64,000 nt of DNA from Rhizobium esperanzae (GCF_002204185.1 NZ_MXPU01000018.1:78106-142105), one strand, 5' to 3'; positions 52,129 to 60,822 are shown, numbered from the stretch's first letter. A program made the numbers and translations. Notes: generated by a model not told the origin, from the letters alone.

Positions 52129-52416
52129 CTATTTATGCTTCAGCAGCCACATCTTTCCGGCCATCGTGATGCCGTGCGGCGAGATGTCTGGGTCGGCGCC
52201 GGGATCGAGGGTCTTGAGAAGACCGCTGGTTCTCAATTCGCCTACTGTCGCCGTTGTCACGAACTTGATTTTGATCGGCCGCTCCTGAAAGCGATCGGCC
52301 TTGGCGAAGGTAATCGTCGCATCGAGATGCGTCCACTTCTTGCTCTGCTGAAGGTACAGGTCCCCATCCCTTGCAAGTTTCAGGCCCCTGATCTGGGGAG
52401 GCGTCAAAGCGACCAT
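52129..52416 (-). CDS. Conserved hypothetical protein (95 aa)
   Basis: From ATG 52416 (MVALTPPQIRGLKLARDGDL); an earlier TTG at 52458 is in frame. Basic protein with LYLQQSKKWTHLDATITFAK and IKFVTTATVGELRTSGLL, ending in a DISPHGITMAGKMWLL-type helix. The last part looks like a small winged-helix (a later His/Gly/Trp pattern). I have seen this as a recurrent rhizobial hypothetical but cannot name a function. It lies 64 nt after the desaturase gene in the same direction. Confidence 0.65.
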   Translation of the reverse strand: MVALTPPQIRGLKLARDGDLYLQQSKKWTHLDATITFAKADRFQERPIKIKFVTTATVGELRTSGLLKTLDPGADPDISPHGITMAGKMWLLKHK

Positions 52417-52479
52417 CAAAGCGGCCGTATTGGGACTTGTTCTGGCGGTCGTGCTCAACTTGGATCCTAAACATGCTAT

Positions 52480-53544
52480 TCAAACGATCCGCATAAAGCG
52501 GTCAGATTTCGACAGGCCGGGGTTCTCGGCCTCCGGGAAGGAGATGAGCCTGCCGCTCTGTTCATCCCATAAAGCAAGCTGGACACATTCAAGGCTTTGC
52601 CAAAGGGTGATGCGGCCAATGGCCACCAACTCCGGGTGATTGCGCAGGACTTCCGGAAGCCGGTAATACGGAATGCGGCTTGAAAGATGGTGGATATGGT
52701 GGATGCCGATATTAGCGGTCAGCCATCTAAGCACGAGCGGAAGATCATAATGTGACGCGCCGTGAAGAGCGGCCTGCGGAAATTTCCATTCTCCGGTCTT
52801 CGACCAGTGCGTTTCCTCGAACTGATGTTGGACATAAAATAGCCAGACGCCGGCTGCCCCTGCCAGCAGAACGACGGGCAGATGAACCAGCAGGAAGGGG
52901 ATAGGTCCAATCGCCCATACTACAAGGCCGCCTACGATCGCGATCGCTACATTCGTGGCCATCGTGGAAACCCAAGGCAGGGCTCCCGCCTGCATCATCC
53001 CGATCGGCAGGCGTTGCTTGAAGATAAAGAGCCAGGCGGGTCCAATGCCCAACATGACGATCGGATGCCTGTAAAGTCGGTAGGCGAGTCGCCCGATTCG
53101 AGAACGGGCGCGATATTCCTCGAGCGTCAAGGTCGTGATGTCGCCGATGCCACGTTTATCAAGATTGCCAGCAGATGCATGATGTTCCGCATGTGTTTGC
53201 CGCCAATAATCGTAAGGCGTTAGTGTCAAAACGCCGAGTGCCCTTCCTGTCCACGTATCGAGCTTTCGCCGGGCGAAGAATGAACCGTGCCCGCAATCGT
53301 GCTGGATCATGAATAACCGGAGCAAGAAGGCGGCGGCTGGCAGGATCAGTATGTAGCCGGGCCAAAAGTCTTGCAGCAAAGAGGCATACGCGCCGACCCA
53401 TAGCAGCGCGAACGGGACAGCTGTCACAGACAACTCGAACGCGCTGCGCCAAAAGCGCGGTTGCCGGTACTTCGCGAGGATCCTCAGCCACGCACCGGCG
53501 GAGTCTTCAAACGGCTCGTGCAACTGGCCGGCTTGGCTTCTCAT
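52480..53544 (-). CDS. Membrane fatty acid desaturase
   Basis: 354 aa. The three His boxes are present: HDCGHGSFF, HAEHHA and IGIHHIHHLSSR. At least four TM segments flank them (VTAVPFALLWVGAYASLLQD; PGYILILPAAAFLLRLFMIQ). It introduces double bonds into acyl lipids in the inner membrane using di-iron and O2, altering membrane fluidity. The location next to a cold-shock protein and other small stress proteins fits a cold or stress role; a direct link is inference. Start ATG 53544. Confidence 0.93.
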   Translation of the reverse strand: MRSQAGQLHEPFEDSAGAWLRILAKYRQPRFWRSAFELSVTAVPFALLWVGAYASLLQDFWPGYILILPAAAFLLRLFMIQHDCGHGSFFARRKLDTWTGRALGVLTLTPYDYWRQTHAEHHASAGNLDKRGIGDITTLTLEEYRARSRIGRLAYRLYRHPIVMLGIGPAWLFIFKQRLPIGMMQAGALPWVSTMATNVAIAIVGGLVVWAIGPIPFLLVHLPVVLLAGAAGVWLFYVQHQFEETHWSKTGEWKFPQAALHGASHYDLPLVLRWLTANIGIHHIHHLSSRIPYYRLPEVLRNHPELVAIGRITLWQSLECVQLALWDEQSGRLISFPEAENPGLSKSDRFMRIV

Positions 53545-53609
53545 AGGTTTTCAGATTCCTTTTGGACGACGATGCAAATTTGCAGGAGCCACGATCGGAT
53601 GTTCCGGCC

Positions 53610-53978
53610 TCAAGCGCGACGAGCCTTACGTGCGGCATAGCGCCGGTCGCGCTCGGCCTTGCGTGCCGCTTCATCGGTGACTCGGTTATTGGCTTCCAAT
53701 TGGCGAGCCTCCGCCTCTGCTCTGTGATGAGCCTCGGCAACCTCGGCTAATGCGGCAGCTTCCCGAAGGAGGCGGTCATTTTCCACCGCCTTCATCGCAT
53801 CGCGCTCGGCGCGACGCGCGGTCCTGGCCGAAGCAACTGCTTCGCGCGCCGCCAAGCGTTCTTGCATTACAGGGTCTGTCGGCTTTGGAGCCGACTCAAA
53901 TTTTGCAATTAGCTGACGTCTGGCGCTTTCGGCGGACTTACGACGTTCTGAAAAGCTGTTGTCACTTTGGTGTTTCAA
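53610..53978 (-). CDS. DUF6481-like basic coiled-coil protein
   Basis: 122 aa. The start is a TTG at 53978 with AAGGA 7 nt upstream (CAAGGACACCGA before it); the longer frame to 54095 reads through the upstream terminator and is not credible. It contains DNSFSERRKSAESARRQLIA, many Ala/Glu/Arg repeats (REAVASARTARRAERDAMKA) and the basic C-terminus DEAARKAERDRRYAARK. It is a highly charged coiled-coil protein, likely nucleic-acid or surface associated. The family name is from memory; function unknown. Confidence 0.75.
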   Translation of the reverse strand: MKHQSDNSFSERRKSAESARRQLIAKFESAPKPTDPVMQERLAAREAVASARTARRAERDAMKAVENDRLLREAAALAEVAEAHHRAEAEARQLEANNRVTDEAARKAERDRRYAARKARRA

Positions 53979-54065
53979 TCGGTGTCCTTGCCCAACAGGA
54001 TAGCGCATGCCGCTGCGCTTCAAGTCTCGGTACGAGCGGCGGGCGCTGTTCGGTCTTCTTGAATG

Positions 54066-54092
54066 AAAAAGGCCAGACATCTGCCTGGCCTT
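54066..54092 (-). terminator. Rho-independent terminator after cspA
   Basis: Minus strand AAGGCCAG, 8-nt loop, CTGGCCTT then TTTC. Perfect 8-bp stem followed by a T run. It is about 60 nt after the cspA stop. Confidence 0.82.
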
Positions 54093-54112
54093 CAACTGCC
54101 CTTGCCAGCCAC

Positions 54113-54130
54113 GCCAGTACGTCTGTGGTC
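54113..54130 (-). repeat. Repeated pre-terminator element, copy A
   Basis: Minus strand GACCACAGACGTACTGGC between cspA and its terminator. A second copy with 16/18 identity lies at 56339-56356, also just upstream of a terminator hairpin. See the matching entry. Confidence 0.55.
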
Positions 54131-54150
54131 GCAGCGGCTATAGGAGCTTT

Positions 54151-54360
54151 TTAGGCCGCTTGGAGCTGCCCCGCAGACATTTTGCCGGACTTACGGTCAT
54201 GCTCCAATTGAAAGCCGAGCTTCTGACCTTCAGCGATTGAACTCATACCCGCGCGTTCAACGGCAGAGATGTGAACGAAGACGTCGGCACTCCCGTCGTC
54301 AGGCTGTATGAAGCCAAAGCCTTTGGTGGCGTTGAACCATTTTACTGTGCCAGTGGTCAT
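54151..54360 (-). CDS. cspA: Cold-shock protein (CspA family)
   Basis: 69 aa from ATG 54360 (AAAGGG upstream). OB fold with RNP1 KGFGFIQPDDG and RNP2 DVFVHISAVERAG. It binds single-stranded nucleic acid and melts RNA structure in the cold. The sequence ends with the family C-terminus (FQLEHDRKSGKMSAGQLQA). It is single-gene, followed by a terminator with a conserved element between. Confidence 0.96.
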   Translation of the reverse strand: MTTGTVKWFNATKGFGFIQPDDGSADVFVHISAVERAGMSSIAEGQKLGFQLEHDRKSGKMSAGQLQAA

Positions 54361-54524
54361 GATAAACCCTTTCATCGGCATACATTTAATTGCCCGCCGA
54401 GCGGCGCGCGGCGGTGTTTCGACTTTTGAAGGGAGAGTTGATCAAGAGGCGCAGAGCGCAGCCAAGCAAATATCGGCAAACAAAGTATCGATGTCCGCAG
54501 GGATAGACTGGAGATCCTTCCCTG

Positions 54525-54827
54525 TCAACCTTTTGTTTTCAGCTTCTCGCAATTTCCACTTTTGCGGGCAATCACGTGATGCGTTTCAGGTCGGCGCGTC
54601 AGCGGATAAGCGTCGGCTTCATAGAGTTTGCGCATCTGCAAACCATCGAAGCGCGCCTCCTCGACTTCGAGCACGGATCCACGAAGGAGAGAAGCCGGCA
54701 TGTCCTCGATCGCAAAGCGAAGAGCTTCGGCGACGGAATCGAACCTCTTGTAGCCGAGGCTGCCTCTTCTGTTGATTGTCTTGCACGGGTAAAGCCCCGC
54801 GCCGGCATTATAGTCGAAAACGGTCAT
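54525..54827 (-). CDS. Small hypothetical protein (100 aa)
   Basis: ATG 54827 (MTVFDYNAGAGLYPCKTINR). Continues RGSLGYKRFDSVAEALRFAI and LRGSVLEVEEARFDGLQMRK. It looks like a small folded alpha/beta protein with a GYKRF-x4-EAL-x3-I pattern that recurs in rhizobial small proteins. Possibly related in role to the DUF982 proteins, but no clear similarity. Function unknown. Confidence 0.65.
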   Translation of the reverse strand: MTVFDYNAGAGLYPCKTINRRGSLGYKRFDSVAEALRFAIEDMPASLLRGSVLEVEEARFDGLQMRKLYEADAYPLTRRPETHHVIARKSGNCEKLKTKG

Positions 54828-54892
54828 AACCTAATCCTTGCGGCGTGAGCGATCGTCGAGGACGTCGATCTTTGCCCTCCCATCTTGCGGTA

Positions 54893-55090
54893 TCAACGGA
54901 AAAAAGAAGTCAGTCCAACTGTTCCAGCGGTCCGTTTTTCGAGACGCTGCTGCATCTCGGCAAGCTTCATCGCTCGCCTCCGGGGAACTTGCCTGCTGAG
55001 GAAATCCTGCAGCTTTGCTGCATCCGATCCCTGTTCTGGCTTGGAGCGCTTGAACATGCTTTCGGCGGCATGGCGGGTGGTGTTGGTCAT
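54893..55090 (-). CDS. Small hypothetical protein (65 aa)
   Basis: From ATG 55090 (MTNTTRHAAESMFKRSKPEQ) with GAGGA about 10 nt upstream. It is very basic and helical with KLQDFLSRQVPRRRAMKLAE and MQQRLEKRTAGTVGLTS. The TTTRHAAExMF opening is shared with other rhizobial small proteins that I cannot name. Function unknown. Confidence 0.6.
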   Translation of the reverse strand: MTNTTRHAAESMFKRSKPEQGSDAAKLQDFLSRQVPRRRAMKLAEMQQRLEKRTAGTVGLTSFFR

Positions 55091-55135
55091 TATGGCATCC
55101 TCAGGGTGGCTGCTGGACGAATACATCCGGAACAA

Positions 55136-55930
55136 ACCGCTCCAGCCAGTATGGCGGAGTTCGCAACGTTCGCAAAATCAGGGTTTGCCAAGCAACCGAC
55201 GCAGCCGGGAGGATCAGGTAGCCGAAAGGCTGAAAACGTGCCCTGTATGTAACGTTTTAATCAGCCTCATTCAAGGCACCACATGAATAGCAAAAGCTTG
55301 CTTGCCAAAGGCGGAAATGAAGTCCAGGGTGCGATGTCGGCTGCAACTGGTCAGGGCGCTGCCGCCTGAGGGACAAGAGCGCGCCCTAGCCCCGACAAGA
55401 GGAGGACGCGACGACCTCCCGGTCCTCGCATGCCTGCTTCCTGCTCTACTTCCAGAAAATGCTCCTGAACGCCAACGGCGAAAGCAAGCACACACCAGGC
55501 AATCGGAAAGTCCACAGGAGCTTTCTCATGGTCCGCAACAGAGGACAGCTTCATGGCTCGTCACCTGTCGGTCGTGAGATGTGGGCCGGCGCGCCTATTT
55601 TTCCTGAGAAAGCTCCCGAGAAAAAGCGAAGGCTCTGGTAGCGTCGCACGGTATCTGTCCTTCCCTCTTTACTGCCCATCAGCGTTATATCTTTGAATTA
55701 GGACCAGGAGATCGCAGATGCAGGCCTTTGGAGACAACTTATGTGGCAATCATATCCCAGGGCGCTGGCCCTGATGATGACCATCCCCCTGCATTCAGCC
55801 TACAAAAGCGCGGTGCTAAGGACTTTGCCGCGGCGAAGGCGATACCGCCGGAATTACAGTTGTCTGCTTTGAAAGCGGGCTCGCTTTCAGCTTCTCAAAG
55901 CGAGCCTTCCGAGTTGCTACTATCAGACGT
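55136..55930. other. Stretch with no secure gene
   Basis: About 800 nt. A minus frame at 55351-55554 (MKLSSVADHEKAPVDFPIAW, hydrophobic middle) could be a small membrane protein but lacks a good ribosome-binding site. Plus frames 55302-55577 and 55728-56123 look like chance. No repeats or operators found. Confidence 0.4.
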
Positions 55931-56095
55931 CTATCTGCGTCCACCACTAGGACGGGATTTGGCACCTGTTCCGCCTGCGGTCTTGGCGTCGGCAGCTTGC
56001 CCGAAGTTTGTTCCCCCCAAGTGCCCGCCACCGCTCGTGTTCGCAACCTGGCGTTCGGTTCTGCGCCGGATCTCAGCCGCGTTGGTTTTGCTCAT
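55931..56095 (-). CDS. Small Gly-rich basic protein (54 aa)
   Basis: ATG 56095 preceded by AAAGGAATTGAAA. Sequence MSKTNAAEIRRRTERQVANT followed by SGGGHLGGTNFGQAADAKTA and a PSGGRR end. It is shorter than usual gene-finding cut-offs. A basic Arg-rich start and Gly-rich tail suggest an unstructured nucleic-acid-binding protein, but this is guesswork. Confidence 0.55.
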   Translation of the reverse strand: MSKTNAAEIRRRTERQVANTSGGGHLGGTNFGQAADAKTAGGTGAKSRPSGGRR

Positions 56096-56283
56096 TTTCA
56101 ATTCCTTTTCGTCGCATGAGTGATCGCTGCCGGACGGCGCCCGGAAGACCGAAGTTCGATTTTGAGAGAAAAGGTTTGCTTGACGCCAATCGGCGCGAAA
56201 CGAAGCTCGACTAGCAAACTCGATGTGGCAACGTGGGCCGCCATTGTGTTTAAACGAAGTTCTCGGCCAGCGGGCCGGCCAAC

Positions 56284-56315
56284 AAAAAAGGCCGGGGCGA
56301 GACCGCGCCGACCTT
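56284..56315 (-). terminator. Rho-independent terminator without an obvious upstream gene
   Basis: Minus strand AAGGTCGGCGCG, GTCT, CGCCCCGGCCTT then TTTTG. Stem of 12 with one G-U pair and one mismatch. Immediately upstream (minus) lies copy B of the pre-terminator element; no gene product is recognised there. Confidence 0.7.
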
Positions 56316-56338
56316 CCTCACATCGCTGCCGTACCAGT

Positions 56339-56356
56339 GCCAGTACATCCGTGGTC
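56339..56356 (-). repeat. Repeated pre-terminator element, copy B
   Basis: Minus strand GACCACGGATGTACTGGC, 16 of 18 identical to copy A at 54113-54130, similarly placed about 25-40 nt before a terminator stem. It may be part of a small RNA or a conserved 3' UTR. An AT-rich stretch near 56480-56500 (TATAAGATATC on minus) could hold a promoter for an orphan transcript. Confidence 0.5.
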
Positions 56357-56626
56357 AAAAGCAGAAAGCGATTGCGGCAATTGCGAACGACAGATGTTTT
56401 CCAGCGCTCATCAGCAATGCCGATGGCTGCCATATAGGCACTGGCTGCAGGAAACGCAACCGCAATTTTCGGTTTTGTTATAGATATCTTATAAAAATTG
56501 AAATTGCGTGTTTCACATTGCATCCGGAGCCGCGCTCAGGCATGGTCACTTCGTCAGCAGCCAATGTTACGGGCGCTGCTGCATCAGGGCTCAGAGCCCT
56601 CGCCCCAAATTGAAGGAGGACCGGAA

Positions 56627-56905
56627 ATGTCTTCCGAACACGTGCATATCTTAAATTCCAGAGACCTCGCAATGCTGCGAGGCGTTTTGGATTCGGCTGG
56701 ATACAATTCAACCAGAAGCGTCGCCCATCCTGAGCGATACAGCGCGGCAGCGAAATTGCTTATCCAACGTTTCCAATATGGGATGACCTCCGCCGACGAC
56801 CTTTCCAGGGAGCTGGAAAGGTGTTTTGGCGAGCCAATTTCGTCGAAGTCTCCGCCAAGCTTTGAGCGGACACGCGCCTCCATTCAGGGAGGGCCTGTTC
56901 GGTAA
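56627..56905 (+). CDS. Small hypothetical protein (92 aa)
   Basis: ATG 56627 behind a strong AAGGAGGACCGGAA. Reads MSSEHVHILNSRDLAMLRGV, then ERYSAAAKLLIQRFQYGMTS and LSRELERCFGEPISSK. The AAKLLIQRFQYGM part matches in pattern the 66-aa protein at 29677-29877 (RVIQSFQHGVKDEDSL). A longer upstream frame from 56498 is not credible. Function unknown. Confidence 0.72.
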   Translation: MSSEHVHILNSRDLAMLRGVLDSAGYNSTRSVAHPERYSAAAKLLIQRFQYGMTSADDLSRELERCFGEPISSKSPPSFERTRASIQGGPVR

Positions 56906-57078
56906 CCTCCGACAACCGTAGTTATCGGTCCTCCCAGTGTATGAGGCGATAGATGGAACAACGCGTCAAGGCGGTGGTTGGGGGCGTGGATTGCACGGGT
57001 GAGGAACGTTTCTCCCTCATGTCGTACTCCGGCAAACTGTGAGATCCACTATTTCTCAAATGAGGAATCGGAGACTGT

Positions 57079-57321
57079 GTGTCGACATCGGCGTGGCTGC
57101 TCTTAGTGGTTGAACGCAATCAGGTGCGGCATACTATTGCGTCCGCAGATGAAGCCCTTGACATGCTTTTTAAGAATTGGCCGGTGACGAGCGGTAGCGC
57201 TTTCTTCATGGCAATGGAGGCCTGTGCGGGCACGCTAGAGGGCATAGTAACCGAAGGGGAAGCCCAGTCCGCATTCCTTGCAGCAGCTTTTGACGCGCGA
57301 GTCGTGGTTCGGATCGCCTAG
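57079..57321 (+). CDS. DUF982 domain protein (copy 3)
   Basis: 80 aa, GTG start at 57079 with GGAG upstream. Core: VRHTIASADEALDMLFKNWP, AFFMAMEACAGTLEGIV and SAFLAAAFDARVVVR. It is shorter and more hydrophobic at its N-terminus than copies 1 and 2. Sits in a region of small stress-type genes. Confidence 0.78.
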   Translation: MSTSAWLLLVVERNQVRHTIASADEALDMLFKNWPVTSGSAFFMAMEACAGTLEGIVTEGEAQSAFLAAAFDARVVVRIA

Positions 57322-58485
57322 CTCTTTACTTAAAAGGACTCCCAATTTCCTCGTCTTCGGTCAGAACAACCTGGATGCGGCGTCCGAGGCAGGTCACGGA
57401 GGGCCGCAATAGTAAGCGCAAATCCCCCGCCTTTGCGTGGCTTGGACGGCGTCGAAAACAGAGATTGTTAAACCGGTGCGGAGGTATCTCGCCGCTTTCG
57501 CCAGGCCGGTCCGCAAGTATCAGAATCAATGCATCGCTTTCTGGCCCAATGGGCGCCGAACGCCTCGCGCGGCGTCGGTTGCTCAGCGGTAGCATAATGA
57601 TCGATTTTTGGAGTGCTCATTCGCTACGCCAGGATTTTACCCTCTCCACCTCGCCGGAGGAGGAAGCTCGCGCAGTTGACGAACGCCGTTAAGCAAAGAA
57701 GCCGCGGCATAGCTTCACAAAGCGCTAAAGCACTGAGTTCGATGACAAGAGCATTGGTGTCAGGGACCTTCACTCGCGCCACGACAGATCTCGTTGCTTC
57801 AGAACTGGCGACCATCGCGAAGGGGTGATGGTGATAAGGCGCATCAAGGCGGCGATTCCCGCGCCCGCCTAACCCTTTTTGAGACGGCAGAAGCTGCATG
57901 CCGATCCTGAGGCTTTGGCATCATGGGAAAACGAAGGAGGCGCCACGCGAGCTGCGGACGCGCCTGCGGACAAGAAGAATTGATGACCCGCGAGGCAATT
58001 GAGCAAGGAATGCCGAATTGGCGATCAGGGCTCGCTGCTCGAAAGCCCATTCCATCTTAGTCTTTGGTGATGCTGAGATTCCGCCCAGTGGCTCATTGCA
58101 AAGAGCTGCAGCAATCACGCCATCGCAGGCGTGATTGCCCGCATGCCTGTCGGGCAGCATTGCTCCACCGAGCGATTTCCAGTGTACCGACTTCATTCGG
58201 CGGCCGGACGGCATGTGTGTGGTGGCTTCATTATTTAATCGACGTGAAAACGATATCGCCGCAGACCTGCCACCGTTCAACTTCTCCAAGACCTCCGCCG
58301 CCTGATAGAGCCGGATGTCGCTACCCCAGAATGGGCCCGGGTTATCGATGCAGCCTACGTTGATGCGCGGAAAATCGCGCTTAACCTTAAATCCTGCAGA
58401 CCCCTTCTATGATGGTCCGTTTCCTGACGGATCAGGACGTACCCTGGGATAAGGTGTATAAGCATGGTAACTTCCTGCACAACAG
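57322..58485. other. Long stretch without a secure gene
   Basis: About 1160 nt. Short peptides with protein-like ends occur (for example a plus-strand tail HADPEALASWENEGGATRAA at 57869-57982), and several minus frames overlap; none shows a known domain. It may hold remnants of small genes or non-coding RNA. No EcfG consensus found by eye. Confidence 0.4.
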
Positions 58486-58494
58486 GTGCCGCCA

Positions 58495-58914
58495 ATGCGT
58501 ACTCCGGCTATTCTGCTTCTGGAAGACGAAGCGCTGATTGCGATGGATGTCGAGAGAACGCTTGACGATGCTCAGGCAGGAACTTCGACTAGTCTTGCAT
58601 CCTGCGCTGCCGCGCTCGCATGGCTGGCAAATTATACTCCCGATGCGGCGATCATTGACATTTTCCTGCGAGATGGCGAGTGCATTGAGGTTGCTGAGAT
58701 ACTCGTAGAGCGGGGTGTTCCATTTGTAGTCCACAGTGCCCGAAGAGGCGTGGAGAGGGAAAGTCATCAGGTTTTCCTAAACGGAACCTGGGTGCCTAAA
58801 CCTTCAGACCCTGCTCGCTTGGTCAAGGCTGTGAATGACTGCCTCAGCTCGAAAAGCCGGCATCTACCTCCGATACTTTCCGATGGAACCGAAAAAGGAC
58901 ACCGGCGGGCGTGA
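58495..58914 (+). CDS. Single-domain response regulator
   Basis: 139 aa from ATG 58495 (a GTG lies three codons earlier). Receiver domain only: ILLLEDEALIAMDVERTLDD with the acidic residues, phospho-acceptor Asp in AAIIDIFLRDGECIEV, and a Lys in WVPKPSDPARLV. It has no output domain. It resembles the CheY-like single-domain regulators common in rhizobia, often partners of HWE/HisKA kinases in stress signalling. No kinase is adjacent. Confidence 0.88.
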   Translation: MRTPAILLLEDEALIAMDVERTLDDAQAGTSTSLASCAAALAWLANYTPDAAIIDIFLRDGECIEVAEILVERGVPFVVHSARRGVERESHQVFLNGTWVPKPSDPARLVKAVNDCLSSKSRHLPPILSDGTEKGHRRA

Positions 58915-59217
58915 CATTTGCAACGGCCGAGATCATGATCTTTTTTCCAGCCAGGACGTCGCCTCACCATTCATCCGCGCGTCGAAACTAACCTTCGTAA
59001 CGAAGGCTGATCGTTTTCGTCGCTTAGCCCGCGGCTATCCCTCCGCCCGTGTCGAAGCCACTCGGTGTCGGTAATACCGGGCGTCGAGAAGGTTAAACGC
59101 GACGCCGGTATCCTTCAGTTTTACGAAAGCTTAAACGAGATGCTGTTGATGAAAACTTTTGTGCGTTGTATCCGCCTTGAAATCTTCCTGGCATCAACCA
59201 GGCCTGCTTCTGTCTGC
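58915..59217. other. Gene-free stretch
   Basis: About 300 nt between a plus-strand and a minus-strand gene that converge; no terminator hairpin of note and no recognisable protein. Confidence 0.4.
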
Positions 59218-59991
59218 TTAGCGCGATGATATGGGGAGCCTCGATTCTGCTCGGTGTTCCACAATCGTCCACGCGTGGTGGGCTAACGGAGCGCCGAAAA
59301 GGAGCCGGTATTCTTCTTCAGGTCCGCCGTAGGCATCCGAAGCGAACTCTTCCATAGCGCGGCGGTTGCGCACCGTAATGCGTTTTCGCTCTGACTTAAT
59401 AAAGCCCTTGCCCTCAAGAACGTGAAGAGCATCGGTGACGCTTGGACGTCTGACGGCAAGCATCAGCGCAATGTAGTCGTGGGTAATGACAATCTCGTGG
59501 CCGCCGAGGCGATCGTTGCACATCAGGAGCCAGCGGGCCAGCCGAACGTCAACCTTGTGAATTCCGTTCGACAGTGCCGTGTAGGAAACCTGCGTAGACA
59601 GGTTATGCGAGCAGCGGTTAAGCAAGCTCGCGAAGATAATGCAGTCGTGCCGTAGCTTGCCGAAGGATCCAATCTCGATGCGGTAGCCCTTTCCTGGAGA
59701 CTGTACGACCACCTCATTCAGGCTTAAACCAAATCCGACAGCGGGAGGCGTGGGCGCAAATCCTTCGCGACCAAACATCCCCGCTTCCGCCTTTCGACCC
59801 TTGCGGGAAACGGTAACGATCGAGCCCAGGCCGCTTTCAAGGAAGTAGACGTGCTCGATTTTCTGACGCGCGGAAACGATAAGGAAGGCGAGGGGAAGCT
59901 CGATTGGCTCAAGGTGGGGGATGACTGCGGACAACTCGTCGGCAGGGAGGCGAGCGAGTAACTGATTTTCAAAACGGGGGAACTGGGGCAC
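59218..59991 (-). CDS. Crp/Fnr-family transcriptional regulator (copy 2)
   Basis: 257 aa, GTG start at 59991. N-terminal barrel: IEHVYFLESGLGSIVTVSRK and EAGMFGREGFAPTPPAVGFG. C-terminal HTH: HEIVITHDYIALMLAVRRPS then VTDALHVLEGKGFIKSERKR. The same plasmid-type subgroup as the copy at 28792-29553, and the fragment at 46056-46300 belongs nearer this one. No Fnr cysteines. The leader carries an 8-bp hairpin. Confidence 0.88.
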   Translation of the reverse strand: MPQFPRFENQLLARLPADELSAVIPHLEPIELPLAFLIVSARQKIEHVYFLESGLGSIVTVSRKGRKAEAGMFGREGFAPTPPAVGFGLSLNEVVVQSPGKGYRIEIGSFGKLRHDCIIFASLLNRCSHNLSTQVSYTALSNGIHKVDVRLARWLLMCNDRLGGHEIVITHDYIALMLAVRRPSVTDALHVLEGKGFIKSERKRITVRNRRAMEEFASDAYGGPEEEYRLLFGAPLAHHAWTIVEHRAESRLPISSR

Positions 59992-59996
59992 AGAGG

Positions 59997-60022
59997 CAGC
60001 TCTTAACTTGGGGCAAGAGCTG
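59997..60022. promoter_or_regulatory. Inverted repeat in the leader of the second Crp/Fnr gene
   Basis: CAGCTCTT, 10 nt, AAGAGCTG: a perfect 8-bp inverted repeat ending 6 nt before the GTG start codon on the minus strand. It may act as an operator or sequester the ribosome-binding site. Confidence 0.45.
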
Positions 60023-60116
60023 TGATCTCCCTGCCGTCCGCGCCCTAAAGATCAGCGAACGATAAGGAACTGTACCAGAACTACACCAGCCTGTCGACTG
60101 ATCGATCTATAGTGCA

Positions 60117-60434
60117 CAACGCGAGCGCATTGCTCTCGGTCTGCTTGCAGAACATGATGCACTGACGGCTCGCGAGCTTGCCGCACAGCTTGAGCTTCCT
60201 TCAATCGAGGCGCTGCAGCCGTGGATCAAGCGGTTGTCAGAATGGCAATTGGTGCAAAGCGCCGCGCGAACCCAAGCGACCCGCTATTTTGTCGACCCAG
60301 CTCTGTTGCGCCGACATAGTTGCTCGCTAATAGGTGAACTGGCAAAGAAAATGGCTGCCGGAAGAATCTTAGGACCAATGGTCCGATGGCATTGGTCGCG
60401 GCCCGAGCCGCGAACGGTCAACAGCATTGCTTGA
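60117..60434 (+). pseudogene. Fragment of an AlbA_2-type ATP-binding protein (C-terminal winged helix)
   Basis: Reads QRERIALGLLAEHDALTARE, LELPSIEALQPWIKRLSEWQ and LVQSAARTQATRYFVDPALL, the typical C-terminal winged-helix end of Schlafen/AlbA_2-type ATP-binding regulators. The rest of the gene is absent upstream and the similarity ends near 60320. Confidence 0.7.
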
Positions 60435-60822
60435 CGCGATCTGAAGCTACGAGCCTGTCGTGGCGATCGCACAAAGACTTACCTCCTTGAACGGAATCGA
60501 ACCGCAGTTCAGCGGGCAAAATTCTACTTTGCATCACTCACTTCCGACACATAAGAACGTCAGGGTGTTTAAAACCGATGCTTTTGCATTTGATGACTTT
60601 ATTGTCGACCGCCGGCGGCGATCGGGAGCGCTATGAGGCCCATAATTGGGCTCAAAAGCCGTCCGCAATAGTTCGCGAATGAAGACGTGCGAAATCGCGA
60701 TATGGGTACTATGGCATGCCATACACCATCTAGGCAAAAGAAGATTGACCGTATATCGAAACTCTGATTTATGATTTACGGTAATACCCCGACCCTCCAT
60801 CGAGACCGGTATTGAACGAGCC
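60435..60822. other. Gene-free stretch with a promoter-like element
   Basis: About 390 nt. The segment 60750-60780 has TTGACC, 19-nt spacer, TATGAT, a plausible promoter just ahead of the DUF4143 ATPase gene. No other feature recognised. Confidence 0.4.

Noticed and set aside
56498..56626. N-terminal extension of the 92-aa protein
   Set aside because: It precedes a strong ribosome-binding site at 56612-56626 and has no coding character.
57000..57030. EcfG-like GGAAC near DUF982 copy 3
   Set aside because: The required CGTT at 16-17 nt spacing is absent.
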